The notes beneath the pieces are model-generated. The model ran no database searches. It was not told where the DNA came from and was given only the letters and a program-made list of their open reading frames with translations. The translations under genes were made by a program, and so were the position numbers. Of a stretch of DNA of 46,145 nucleotides, positions 15,211-22,039 are shown one piece after another (position 1 is the first letter of the stretch; every line of letters begins with the position of its first letter). The stretch comes from a virus. The DNA lies in IMG/VR virus record IMGVR_UViG_3300025960_000006, positions 1-46,145 of that record; one strand, 5' to 3'.

Positions 15211-15236
15211 TTGACAACGTGTTGCAAATATGCAAC
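15211..15236 (+). promoter_or_regulatory. Probable early promoter with overlapping operator
   Basis: TTGACAAC (15211-15218) matches the other -35 boxes of this phage, but the -10 region is poor. GTTGCA-AATA-TGCAAC (15221-15236) is an inverted repeat in the spacer, where a repressor could bind. Downstream there is also TGTGGCCACA (15257-15266). Confidence 0.4.
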
Positions 15237-15290
15237 GCTGTCAGGGTTGTGGTCGTGTGGCCACAATATCACACTATGGAGCAAGCTACA

Positions 15291-16262
15291 ATGGCAATAC
15301 TTAAGAAGACGAAGACCGTCGCGGCGCAAGCCCCGGCGCAAAAGGTTCAATCCAAGCCCCAAGAGATGGGGAAGATTGCGCCAACGGAAAGCAAGGCTGT
15401 AGCAATCCCGCAGGTGAAAGCGGGCGCAATGTCGGTTGATTTGGGGCCGATGATTGCGAAGTCAATTGCCCAGTACACGGAGAGTAGTGAGGCTTTACAA
15501 CAGGCTCGAATGGAACTTGGCGAAAGAGAATATGCTATCGCCAGCGCTATAACCGAAGCCTGTGTTAAGGCAACGCGCGCTGATCCCTCAATTGATTTCA
15601 GCGTGGTAATGGGCAAGGACATTGCGGCAAAGCGCGAACTAAACGCTAAGATGTACATTGCCTTAGGTCTTAAGACTACGGTCTTGAGAGGTAAGGAAGG
15701 CCAAAAGGTAGCTTCGCTCGAGTGGAACCCGAATAATGAAGTCGGGAAGCTACTCGGCGAACAAGACAGTGATAGTGCAGCGATTAAGCAGAAGAAAGAA
15801 AGCTACCGCACTAATCTTTCTCACACGTTAACTAAGTGTGAGAAAGCGGCGTTGTGGCTTGTTGAGACTAAGGGCGTTAACTTCACTCACGACAAGGACA
15901 GTGGAACGTTAAGGCTGTCTGGCCCTGGCGTTCAGCAAGTCTACGGTGCGCCCACCGTGTTGCTAAATCAGAGTGCCACGCAACCCTTGCGCGACGCTGA
16001 CGGTAAGGACACGGGAAGCACCGTTAACTTGAAGGCAAAGCCTAGCTATACAGACATTGCTAGGCGCGCGGCCGAAGCACACGGTAAGGTCATCATGACG
16101 CGGGCAGATAGTCGCCCGAAACAATTTGATGACCCGCATGCTCAGGTTGTGCATATGTGCGAGTTGCTTGTTAAGACGCTGGAAAAGTACTCCGATCCTA
16201 ATCCGGCGGCACAGAGTGCACTCGAAAGCGCTTTGAGTGCAATTGAAGAAACGCTAGGTTAG
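15291..16262 (+). CDS. Early protein of unknown function, 323 residues
   Basis: A largely helical, Lys- and Ala-rich soluble protein. A flexible N-terminus (about residues 1-45) precedes a helical core (YTESSEALQQARMELGEREY near residue 70) and a C-terminal helical tail. I chose ATG 15291 (GGAG nine bases upstream) because earlier in-frame ATGs lie inside the promoter. It has its own transcription unit, bounded by a terminator upstream and a hairpin downstream. The coding sequence contains an 11-bp inverted repeat built from the half-sites of the 13-bp palindrome. It ends in TAG sharing the palindrome's first G. No family was recognised; a DNA-binding or regulatory role is possible. Confidence 0.75.
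   Translation: MAILKKTKTVAAQAPAQKVQSKPQEMGKIAPTESKAVAIPQVKAGAMSVDLGPMIAKSIAQYTESSEALQQARMELGEREYAIASAITEACVKATRADPSIDFSVVMGKDIAAKRELNAKMYIALGLKTTVLRGKEGQKVASLEWNPNNEVGKLLGEQDSDSAAIKQKKESYRTNLSHTLTKCEKAALWLVETKGVNFTHDKDSGTLRLSGPGVQQVYGAPTVLLNQSATQPLRDADGKDTGSTVNLKAKPSYTDIARRAAEAHGKVIMTRADSRPKQFDDPHAQVVHMCELLVKTLEKYSDPNPAAQSALESALSAIEETLG
15816..15846. promoter_or_regulatory. Inverted repeat of palindrome half-sites inside a gene
   Basis: CTTTCTCACAC and GTGTGAGAAAG are perfect 11-base arms 9 bases apart. Each contains one half-site of the genome-wide palindrome (TCACAC, GTGTGA), here inside out and spaced. Confidence 0.55.
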
Positions 16263-16274
16263 TGTGACTCACAC
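16262..16274. repeat. 13-bp palindrome copy 14
   Basis: Exact GTGTGACTCACAC; its first base is the G of the TAG stop of the plus-strand gene. Confidence 0.95.
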
Positions 16275-16282
16275 TTGAAAAC

Positions 16283-16312
16283 GGTGGCAGTGGCATTCGT
16301 GTCACTGTCACC
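16283..16312 (+). terminator. Hairpin, probable terminator
   Basis: GGTGGCAGTG and CACTGTCACC form a 10-bp stem (one G-U) with a 10-base loop 20 bases after a stop codon, followed by TATTTACAT rather than a strong T run. Confidence 0.5.
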
Positions 16313-16362
16313 TATTTACATCGTGACATTTTTATCACTGTGATATTTCGGCCACAGGCCCT

Positions 16363-16374
16363 CCCCCCCCCCCC
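16363..16374. repeat. Homopolymer of 12 C
   Basis: A 12-base C tract lies in non-coding DNA upstream of an early promoter. Its length is prone to sequencing and replication error. Confidence 0.8.
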
Positions 16375-16414
16375 ATCTGCTGTAAACTCCGCGGCACCCT
16401 ACTGTAAATAGTGC

Positions 16415-16443
16415 TTGACAACCATTCTGAGTTGTGCTATCAT
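16415..16443 (+). promoter_or_regulatory. Early sigma70-type promoter 4
   Basis: TTGACA (16415-16420), 17 bases, TATCAT (16438-16443), heading the unit from 16503 to 17525. A 9-bp inverted repeat follows over the predicted start point. Confidence 0.7.
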
Positions 16444-16449
16444 TATACT

Positions 16450-16471
16450 ATCATTGTGTTGTCACAATGAT
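16450..16471. promoter_or_regulatory. Operator-like inverted repeat
   Basis: ATCATTGTG and CACAATGAT are perfect 9-base arms 4 bases apart, spanning the predicted transcription start. Confidence 0.6.
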
Positions 16472-16477
16472 TAGCTC

Positions 16478-16490
16478 GTGTGAATCACAC
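16478..16490. repeat. 13-bp palindrome copy 15
   Basis: Exact GTGTGAATCACAC, followed directly by TAGGAGG and the ATG at 16503. Confidence 0.95.
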
Positions 16491-16502
16491 TAGGAGGCCA
16501 CA

Positions 16503-16727
16503 ATGGGTAAGATATGGTACGGTGATGTGAATAACATCGATGACTATGGACGCGCGATTGATAATGTGTTCATCGATGGTAGAACTAAGCATGGTCCGTG
16601 GGCCATCATGAATCCAACGTCGTTTGAAATGTATGGCGTTGGGTTAGGTTTAGGTAAAGGCCAGAAGTATCAGCGCAGTGGTGTTGGCGTTGATGGTAAG
16701 GTCACGTGGTCAAAGGTGGCGGGTTAG
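16503..16727 (+). CDS. Small early protein, unknown function
   Basis: A 74-residue, Gly-rich, soluble protein with aromatic residues (MGKIWYGDVNNIDDYG at the N-terminus). It has a strong AGGAGG Shine-Dalgarno between the palindrome and ATG. It is first in a four-gene unit. No family was recognised. Confidence 0.75.
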   Translation: MGKIWYGDVNNIDDYGRAIDNVFIDGRTKHGPWAIMNPTSFEMYGVGLGLGKGQKYQRSGVGVDGKVTWSKVAG

Positions 16728-16838
16728 ATGGACACACCAATTGAGAGGATTGTGATCATTGCATTGGTCTTAGGGATATGCGTGATCATGGTGATGTTAG
16801 CTACTGGTTGTCAGATGCCGTTGAGGACAGGAGGCTAG
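16728..16838 (+). CDS. Tiny lipoprotein-like membrane peptide
   Basis: A 36-residue frame that starts right after the previous TAG and stops one base before the next ATG. It consists of an Ile/Val/Leu-rich helix (about residues 8-25) followed by LATGCQ, close to a lipobox, then MPLRTGG. This is the design of a very small lipoprotein or single-span membrane peptide, as seen for outer-membrane spanins or exclusion peptides. Exact packing between its neighbours supports it; a conventional Shine-Dalgarno is not obvious, so it may rely on coupling. Confidence 0.55.
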   Translation: MDTPIERIVIIALVLGICVIMVMLATGCQMPLRTGG

Positions 16839-16839
16839 G

Positions 16840-17163
16840 ATGAGGCTAGGTCTCGCATGGGAGTTGTTGCATCCAGAGATGACGCCTGAACACTTGGGTT
16901 TGATCCCGTTCTGGTTATCACACGATGATCCTGATCCAGCGTGGAAGCAGATCGATAAGAACTACGGCCATGGTGGTGGCTGGCGTCACGGTGACATGAA
17001 CTTCCATATGGATGCGCATCATGTGTTGCGTTATCCTGGTGATCCTCCACTTAATCCGTTAGCGCAGGCAAGGCTGCGAGATGAGCTGATTGTGTTTTAT
17101 GATCATGCAATTGTGGCCATCGTGCAAGAGGATGGTTCATTTGAAGTGGCGAGGATAGACTGA
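16840..17163 (+). CDS. Small early protein, unknown function
   Basis: A 107-residue soluble protein rich in His, Asp and Pro (GHGGGWRHGDMNFHMDAHH), which could bind a metal. AGGAGG lies seven bases before ATG 16840, and its stop overlaps the next gene (TGATG). No family was recognised. Confidence 0.75.
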   Translation: MRLGLAWELLHPEMTPEHLGLIPFWLSHDDPDPAWKQIDKNYGHGGGWRHGDMNFHMDAHHVLRYPGDPPLNPLAQARLRDELIVFYDHAIVAIVQEDGSFEVARID

Positions 17164-17525
17164 TGAAGAGCAAGAGACAGATGGGACGTGAACGAAGACG
17201 TGTGTTGTGTGAGCAGTTGAGGCTTCAGAGTGAGATCTTGTGTGACTCACACAGGCATGAGGGCAGACAGACGATTGTGTTGAGTCGCATGATGAATATC
17301 ATTCTCGATATCCTTGGTCGAAGGGAGTTGAATGATGCGACGAGACAGGCGCTTGCGAACCACTTCGAAGACTCAGCCTACGCACGAGAAGGTAGCGTTG
17401 AGTTGGGTGGGGACGGTGAGCGGAACGCACTACACCTTGATGGTGCGTTCCGTATCGATGAACTCGCAAAGCGGATCACTTGGAGTCAAGTACGAACAGG
17501 TGAGATTATCGAGGTTGAAAGATAA
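17163..17525 (+). CDS. Small early protein with basic N-terminus
   Basis: A 120-residue protein with a Lys/Arg-rich first 20 residues (KSKRQMGRERRR), then a helical region. The internal 13-bp palindrome at 17240-17252 encodes CDSH. It is the last gene before a new promoter (17529). The basic head suggests nucleic-acid contact, but no family was recognised. Confidence 0.72.
   Translation: MKSKRQMGRERRRVLCEQLRLQSEILCDSHRHEGRQTIVLSRMMNIILDILGRRELNDATRQALANHFEDSAYAREGSVELGGDGERNALHLDGAFRIDELAKRITWSQVRTGEIIEVER
17240..17252. repeat. 13-bp palindrome copy 16 (inside a gene)
   Basis: Exact GTGTGACTCACAC, read as Cys-Asp-Ser-His. Confidence 0.95.
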
Positions 17526-17528
17526 TGC

Positions 17529-17557
17529 TTGACAAAGTGTTTGCACTATGCTAGCAT
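17529..17557 (+). promoter_or_regulatory. Early sigma70-type promoter 5
   Basis: TTGACA (17529-17534), 17 bases, TAGCAT (17552-17557). It drives the long early unit that carries the recombination genes. Confidence 0.68.
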
Positions 17558-17560
17558 AGT
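17545..17560. promoter_or_regulatory. 16-bp perfect palindrome over the -10 box
   Basis: ACTATGCTAGCATAGT is self-complementary and covers the -10 box, a typical operator position. Confidence 0.6.
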
Positions 17561-17606
17561 AGTCTTCGCTTGGAACAGAGGTGTCCCAAGTCTTTTGCGT
17601 TTCTAA

Positions 17607-17619
17607 GTGTGACTCACAC
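17607..17619. repeat. 13-bp palindrome copy 17
   Basis: Exact GTGTGACTCACAC in the leader, followed directly by TAGGAGG and ATG 17633. Confidence 0.95.
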
Positions 17620-17632
17620 TAGGAGGACGAGC

Positions 17633-17893
17633 ATGTCTGAACTGACTAACATTATCATTGGACTTCAACGGCTGGGTGACGCTGTGCAAACTCGTGGCGA
17701 CGACCTACGTTATGTGCAGCAGCAACAGACATACGATCATGTTGGGTGGATAGACCAGCAACTTGATATGGTCGAGAAGGTACGCAGCGTCTTGTTACAG
17801 GAGCGAAAAAAGTTTATGCCTGTTGACGAGAGACGTCGACTCGAGGAGAAGCAGGACTCGATGCCTAAGGTGGTGCAAAAAGGCCCAGTGTGA
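17633..17893 (+). CDS. Small helical early protein
   Basis: An 86-residue, Gln/Arg/Glu-rich protein, almost entirely helical by composition, with a probable coiled coil over about residues 35-75. ATG 17633 has AGGAGG eight bases upstream; frame upstream of it lies in the promoter leader. It ends in GTG-TGA, both codons belonging to the 13-bp palindrome. No family was recognised. Confidence 0.75.
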   Translation: MSELTNIIIGLQRLGDAVQTRGDDLRYVQQQQTYDHVGWIDQQLDMVEKVRSVLLQERKKFMPVDERRRLEEKQDSMPKVVQKGPV

Positions 17894-17900
17894 ATCACAC
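17888..17900. repeat. 13-bp palindrome copy 18
   Basis: Exact GTGTGAATCACAC; it supplies the last Val codon and the TGA stop of the preceding gene. Confidence 0.95.
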
Positions 17901-17918
17901 AAACGGTGGAGCAAGGCT

Positions 17919-18332
17919 ATGTCTTATGAAACGACAATCGTCAAAGCCCTTTCACGTCTCGGTAAGAACGGGACTGAAAATCCTGATTCGAAGCATAACA
18001 CTGGTCGCCTGTTGGGCGAAGCGTACATGTGGGATCAGGTAGAGAAGTATGCCAAGGCTAGGAGCGCTGCAATCTGGAAGGAGATGGAAAAGGAGGGGCT
18101 AGTGCCTGACAAGAAGACGCTTGATCCTGGCGACCATCAATTGTCAGACAGTCCTAGCTTCGCAGTGTTCGCCAAGGTAACGCAGCCAATCAAGAGGTTT
18201 GATGGTGACGAGTTGGCGAACCTACTGGCGAGGAGTAAGTACAAGGTGCCGCTCAGCACGACCAAGGAGATGATCGATCAGGCGAGGGTACCTGGCAATC
18301 CTGCGGTGCGAATGGTGGTGGTCGAGCGATGA
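17919..18332 (+). CDS. Early protein, unknown function
   Basis: A 137-residue soluble, Lys-rich protein. ATG 17919 follows GGTGGAGCAAGG, 18 bases after the palindrome. The stop overlaps the next start (ATGA). The family is not recognised; the neighbours are helical early proteins ahead of the recombination genes. Confidence 0.75.
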   Translation: MSYETTIVKALSRLGKNGTENPDSKHNTGRLLGEAYMWDQVEKYAKARSAAIWKEMEKEGLVPDKKTLDPGDHQLSDSPSFAVFAKVTQPIKRFDGDELANLLARSKYKVPLSTTKEMIDQARVPGNPAVRMVVVER

Positions 18333-18634
18333 CAGCAGGCAATGGTACACTTGTGCTCCAGCCTACCGTTGCAGAGATGACAACGGAAGAGCTGGAGCGT
18401 CATATCGAGTACGTGCGAGCTAGGCGTATTGTCGTTGCGATGGAGTACATCGAAGGACAGAAGCTCAAGGTTGAGCACGAGGTCGATAAGGCTAAACGTA
18501 AACTCAAGGCTCACTACGAGATGTTAGAGAAAGAACTCGATCGCTTGGACCGTGCCATATTCACATGTGAGGCACGAGTCCGAGCGATCGAGCAACTGCG
18601 TCAGGAGATTGAGTTCGATATCGACTATGTGTGA
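18329..18634 (+). CDS. Coiled-coil early protein
   Basis: A 101-residue protein. From about residue 17 on it is continuous charged helix with heptad-like Leu/Ile spacing (LERHIEYVRARR near 25, YEMLEKELDRLDRAIF near 65), so a coiled-coil oligomer is likely. It ends in GTG-TGA supplied by the 13-bp palindrome. No function is evident. Confidence 0.75.
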   Translation: MTAGNGTLVLQPTVAEMTTEELERHIEYVRARRIVVAMEYIEGQKLKVEHEVDKAKRKLKAHYEMLEKELDRLDRAIFTCEARVRAIEQLRQEIEFDIDYV

Positions 18635-18641
18635 GTCACAC
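18629..18641. repeat. 13-bp palindrome copy 19
   Basis: Exact GTGTGAGTCACAC; it supplies Val-stop to the preceding gene and is followed by GTGGAGG and ATG 18654. Confidence 0.95.
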
Positions 18642-18653
18642 GTGGAGGTCGCG

Positions 18654-18998
18654 ATGGACAAGGAGCAGTTACCTAGTTGGTACAGGGTTGCAGAGGATCA
18701 GGCAGACCGTGTGTTTGGAGACTTCGTGTATCGGTCGATCAGTCAGATAAGCAACAGCCGTGACTGGTCTCCAGAGGCACTCACAAGGTTCCAGACGGAT
18801 ACGGTTCGTGGGATTGAGTTGCGTGAGTTGGTCATCGAGAAGCTTCAAGGGATTGTCGCATTGCAGCGACTGAGTGTAAAGAGGGAGAACGACGATGCAG
18901 TTTATGGAGTTCAATCGAAGGTTGGAGAGTTGTCATCTGGACGAGGAGACGAAGTATCTATTGACTCATCTGTTCGAGGTACTCACGGAGAACGCTAA
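18654..18998 (+). CDS. Early protein, unknown, long 3' overlap
   Basis: A 114-residue frame with GGAGG eight bases upstream. The first 80 residues look like ordinary helical protein. The last 34 overlap the next gene by 104 bases in another frame and are Gly/Ser-rich and unlike the rest. Either a true overlap or a base error that removed an earlier stop near 18895 would explain this. Confidence 0.65.
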   Translation: MDKEQLPSWYRVAEDQADRVFGDFVYRSISQISNSRDWSPEALTRFQTDTVRGIELRELVIEKLQGIVALQRLSVKRENDDAVYGVQSKVGELSSGRGDEVSIDSSVRGTHGER

Positions 18999-19146
18999 GC
19001 AGATGGATGTTATGGCAGGGCTAATGAATGCCTTTGCCAACACGTTGCAAGGTATCACGACACTGCATGAGAGTACACAGGAGCGGCTGAAGGACTTGAC
19101 TCAGGAGCGGCACGCGGAGGTTAGGAGCGTCAGGGAGGAGTTTTAA
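18895..19146 (+). CDS. Small helical early protein
   Basis: An 83-residue helical protein with a hydrophobic-heptad C-terminal half and a charged end (QERLKDLTQERHAEVRSVRE). ATG 18895 has AGGGAG eight bases upstream, inside the preceding gene. No family was recognised. Confidence 0.7.
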   Translation: MQFMEFNRRLESCHLDEETKYLLTHLFEVLTENAKQMDVMAGLMNAFANTLQGITTLHESTQERLKDLTQERHAEVRSVREEF

Positions 19147-19147
19147 C

Positions 19148-19573
19148 GTGAAGATGGCGCAGGGGTATGTGACGGATGACGGCACGTTCTTTGAGAGTAA
19201 GCTAGAGGCTGAGCTATTCGAGGCTGAGATGCGGCTGAGGGGTCAGCTGGTTGGTATGGATGCGAAGCTTAACCCTGAACAAATACTGGCAATAATAATT
19301 GAAGTTATGCCAGATGTACGGAGATACATAGATGCCTATCAAGCCCAGGATACCGCTGCACGAAATCAACAGGCCAAAGAGCAGGAGCGAGAGCCGCCTG
19401 ACTCAAGTCAAAAGGCCGAGGTTGTGGAAAGTGGAGGCTACGTCTCCGGCTCAGAAGAAGAGCTTGCATCCCTTCTCAAACTCCCGACTAGAAGACCTAG
19501 CCATGTGCCCGACATGGGGCGTGGTGCACAGTCAGAAGAGGTACCCGTCAGGCGCAAGGTCGATGGCGCTTGA
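19148..19573 (+). CDS. Early protein with conserved-looking C-terminal tail
   Basis: A 141-residue protein starting at GTG 19148 (GGAGG eight bases upstream) or ATG 19154. The N-terminal part (GYVTDDGTFFESKLEAELFEAE) and helical core look like small phage proteins found near recombination genes. The tail (LPTRRPSHVPDMGRG) resembles the end of such proteins. Its last 242 bases also encode the start of the downstream nuclease in another frame. Function unknown. Confidence 0.68.
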   Translation: MKMAQGYVTDDGTFFESKLEAELFEAEMRLRGQLVGMDAKLNPEQILAIIIEVMPDVRRYIDAYQAQDTAARNQQAKEQEREPPDSSQKAEVVESGGYVSGSEEELASLLKLPTRRPSHVPDMGRGAQSEEVPVRRKVDGA

Positions 19574-20471
19574 GTGTGGTACGGCTTTGCATGAAGTGTT
19601 TGCGGCTGTCAGGTTGTGGCAGTTGGATAGGGTGCAGGGCTTACCGAAGCATACGAAGTACAATGGTGCCAGGATATTTGGAGAGCTGCGATGGAACATG
19701 TGCTGGAACCATTGTGTGACTCACACCGACGAACGGGATCAGTTGCTCGAGTTGTGTTTTGCGATATTGAAGTCAGGCAATTGGAAGGACGACGAGAAAG
19801 ATCAAGTGAGGACCATGACGAACATGGAACTCGCAACGATTGTGTACTGCGATGAGCAGCTCCCGAAGATGGACAACTGGCCAATCTACGTGGAGGATAA
19901 GGCGAATCCTCAGTCTCTGGTGGGAATTGAGCAAGTGTTTGATGTGGTTCTTACTTACGATGATAACTATGAAGTTAGGTATATCGGTACGGTTGACGGC
20001 TTGGTGCAGAAGGCGAGCACTAAGGAGTATTTCGTCGACGAGAACAAGACAGCTGCTAGATTAGGTGAGGGTTGGCGCAACGCGTTCGACATGAAGCATC
20101 AGCAGACGGGCTACTGTGCTATCAGCTCGGCGTTGTTCCGGTTCAAGGTGTTTAGGTGTCGGGTGACTGGACTGAGGATCAAACCAGCAAACAGAGGTGA
20201 AGATGTCTATCCTTTCGAGACGATCGAGCGTACCGAGGACTCGTTTCAGCATTGGGCTACGTGGGTTCGTGAGATGGCTGAAACGTATATCCGGTATAAG
20301 GATGACTTTGAGCATGCAACTAGGTTCACGCACTCTTGTAATCGCTTCTTTCGGCCGTGTTCGTTACTTAGTTTTTGTTCAGACACGCCGACGGGACGGT
20401 TGCTTGCTTATCACGAACACATGGTCCCAATGGATCTGAGCCCCAGCGAACGAGCAGTGAGTGATGTTTGA
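19332..20471 (+). CDS. Cas4/RecB-type PD-(D/E)XK nuclease
   Basis: A 379-residue exonuclease-like protein. Family landmarks occur in order: SNSRLEDLAMCP (residues 49-60), GTALHEVF with His87, Asp222 in GTVDGL, the ENK triad part at Glu237-Asn-Lys239, and QQTGY near 255-260. Cys59 together with three Cys near the C-terminus (SCN, RPC, SFC) could hold an Fe-S cluster as in Cas4 and AddB. It probably resects DNA ends for recombination together with the neighbouring ATPase and ssDNA-binding protein. ATG 19332 has GGAG nine bases upstream, giving a 45-residue basic head encoded over the previous gene. Contains a palindrome copy encoding VTHT. Confidence 0.82.
   Translation: MPIKPRIPLHEINRPKSRSESRLTQVKRPRLWKVEATSPAQKKSLHPFSNSRLEDLAMCPTWGVVHSQKRYPSGARSMALECGTALHEVFAAVRLWQLDRVQGLPKHTKYNGARIFGELRWNMCWNHCVTHTDERDQLLELCFAILKSGNWKDDEKDQVRTMTNMELATIVYCDEQLPKMDNWPIYVEDKANPQSLVGIEQVFDVVLTYDDNYEVRYIGTVDGLVQKASTKEYFVDENKTAARLGEGWRNAFDMKHQQTGYCAISSALFRFKVFRCRVTGLRIKPANRGEDVYPFETIERTEDSFQHWATWVREMAETYIRYKDDFEHATRFTHSCNRFFRPCSLLSFCSDTPTGRLLAYHEHMVPMDLSPSERAVSDV
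19714..19726. repeat. 13-bp palindrome copy 20 (inside nuclease gene)
   Basis: Exact GTGTGACTCACAC, read as Val-Thr-His-Thr. Confidence 0.95.
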
Positions 20472-21282
20472 AATTGAGAAACATGAGCGATTGGTCAAGC
20501 GGATGACCATGATCTTATGGGGGCCTGCTGGCGTAGGCAAGACGACGTTGGCTGCGACGGCTCCAGGACATAAGCTGTGGTTATCGTTTGGTGACAATGA
20601 ACATGTGTCTGTTGCGGGACGCAATGACGTGGAGGTCATGCCACTATACAAGTACAGTTATGATGATGTGCTAAAGCATGGAAGGAGTCCTAATCCATTT
20701 GGGTTGGATAACATATTGGAGAAGAGGGACTACATCGATACGGTTGTGCTCGACTCAATAACTGCATTGACAGATATGGCGTTGAGGAAGGCGGTTGATG
20801 CTGGGCTGGGGGCGAGTAGGGAGTTTAGGCCTACGATGGAGCACCCAGGCATGTCAGCGTATGGAGGCCGCAACGCGATCACGCTTGATGTGGTGTATAG
20901 GTTGTTAACGGTTACGGCGAAGCATGGTGTGCATCTGATCATCACGGCGCATGAGGCTGATCCAGAGAAGGATAAAGAAGGCGTCGTTCAGTACATTACG
21001 ATCATGCTTGGCGGTAAGATGGTGAACAACGTGTCGTGTCGTCTGTCGGAGATATGGTATCTAAGTGAGGATGCTAAGGGTAGACAGTTAGCGGTGAGGC
21101 CTACGCGGAAGCACAGGCCGATGAAGTCACGTATGTTTAGGGGTGTAGGTGAGCCTGAGTTCATTCTGACATATGACTCGGATAAGCCTGACGAGGGGCA
21201 GATGACCATTGCCTCGTTCTTTGATAAGTGGGCAGCGAACGGGAGCAAGTTGCCAATTCCACCGTCCAGGAGGGACAAATGA
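20464..21282 (+). CDS. Sak4-like RecA-fold ATPase (AAA_24)
   Basis: A 272-residue P-loop protein with Walker A GPAGVGKTT at residues 20-28 and Walker B-like TVVLDSIT near 95-100, the layout of AAA_24/Sak4 single-strand annealing recombinases. It is downstream of the Cas4-like nuclease and upstream of a DUF669-like ssDNA-binding protein, a recurrent phage recombination trio. I chose ATG 20464, which overlaps the nuclease stop by eight bases. Its stop overlaps the next gene (ATGA). Confidence 0.85.
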   Translation: MFEIEKHERLVKRMTMILWGPAGVGKTTLAATAPGHKLWLSFGDNEHVSVAGRNDVEVMPLYKYSYDDVLKHGRSPNPFGLDNILEKRDYIDTVVLDSITALTDMALRKAVDAGLGASREFRPTMEHPGMSAYGGRNAITLDVVYRLLTVTAKHGVHLIITAHEADPEKDKEGVVQYITIMLGGKMVNNVSCRLSEIWYLSEDAKGRQLAVRPTRKHRPMKSRMFRGVGEPEFILTYDSDKPDEGQMTIASFFDKWAANGSKLPIPPSRRDK

Positions 21283-21458
21283 AGCCAACAGAGGAGGTAA
21301 AAGCGGCATGCGAGAAGATATGGAAAGAGAAGGGCGTGTCCTCAGTATACAAGAGGGCAAAGTGGGCATGGTATCGCGGTCGTCTTGTCCCGTTTGTGGG
21401 CAAGAAGTACCTGTCGGACTACGATTCCGTCTTGTCGAAGGACGAGCGGTCTGTGTGA
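21279..21458 (+). CDS. Small basic early protein
   Basis: A 59-residue Lys-rich protein (YKRAKWAWYRGR). ATG 21279 follows AGGAGGG in an ATGA overlap with the ATPase gene. It ends in GTG-TGA inside the 13-bp palindrome. It may accompany the recombination module, but no family was recognised. Confidence 0.72.
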   Translation: MKPTEEVKAACEKIWKEKGVSSVYKRAKWAWYRGRLVPFVGKKYLSDYDSVLSKDERSV

Positions 21459-21465
21459 TTCACAC
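21453..21465. repeat. 13-bp palindrome copy 21
   Basis: Exact GTGTGATTCACAC; it supplies Val-stop to the preceding gene. Confidence 0.95.
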
Positions 21466-21536
21466 GAGTTCCCTGAGCAGAGGGTTCAATGGTGCGGACA
21501 GCTGCTCCTGTCCAGCAGACAGAGGAGAAGACCAAG

Positions 21537-22031
21537 ATGGCAAACGATGAACCCATGGGAATCATCGAACTTGAGGATAGTCTTGCCGACGTCGAGAAGC
21601 CTCAGGAGATTCCTGCAGGTAAGTACGTCGCTGAGATTCAGGACGTGCAGGAGCGAACGTCTGCTAACGGCAATACGTACTATGCCATCCAGTTTCGCGT
21701 GGCACCAGACGAGCTTCCTGCTGATGTTGCTGAGGAGTACGAAGACGGAGCACTCTTGTTCTGGAATCGTCTTCTAAAGCCAAGAAGCCGTTCAGATAGG
21801 CGCGCATTGTTTAACCTGCGTAAGTTTATCGAGGCGATTGGACTCGACGCGAATACTACATCGATCGATCCGAACGATTGGATGGGTCGTTCTGCACGGT
21901 TGCATGTCGCTTTGGGCAAGTACCAAGGTGAGGATCGTGCAGAGATTCGTGCAGTCGAAGCTGCTGAGGCGGCTGCTCCGGCTCGGGCAGCTGCGAAACC
22001 GGCGAGTCGTCGTCGGGCTGCTGCTGAGTAA
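21537..22031 (+). CDS. DUF669-like ssDNA-binding/recombination accessory protein
   Basis: A 164-residue protein. The segment AGKYVAEIQDVQER, then GNTYYAIQFRV, FWNRLLKPR and SARLHVALGKYQG has the OB-fold-like layout of DUF669 proteins, which act as ssDNA-binding partners of phage recombinases. The C-terminus is a low-complexity Ala/Arg tail. ATG 21537 is chosen for GAGGAG nine bases upstream. It follows the Sak4-like ATPase and is closed by a strong terminator. Confidence 0.75.
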   Translation: MANDEPMGIIELEDSLADVEKPQEIPAGKYVAEIQDVQERTSANGNTYYAIQFRVAPDELPADVAEEYEDGALLFWNRLLKPRSRSDRRALFNLRKFIEAIGLDANTTSIDPNDWMGRSARLHVALGKYQGEDRAEIRAVEAAEAAAPARAAAKPASRRRAAAE

Positions 22032-22039
22032 CTGAGTCT

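Noticed and set aside
15219-15290. Upstream start for the 323-residue early protein
   Set aside because: It lies in the promoter spacer and operator; ATG 15291 has GGAG at good spacing.
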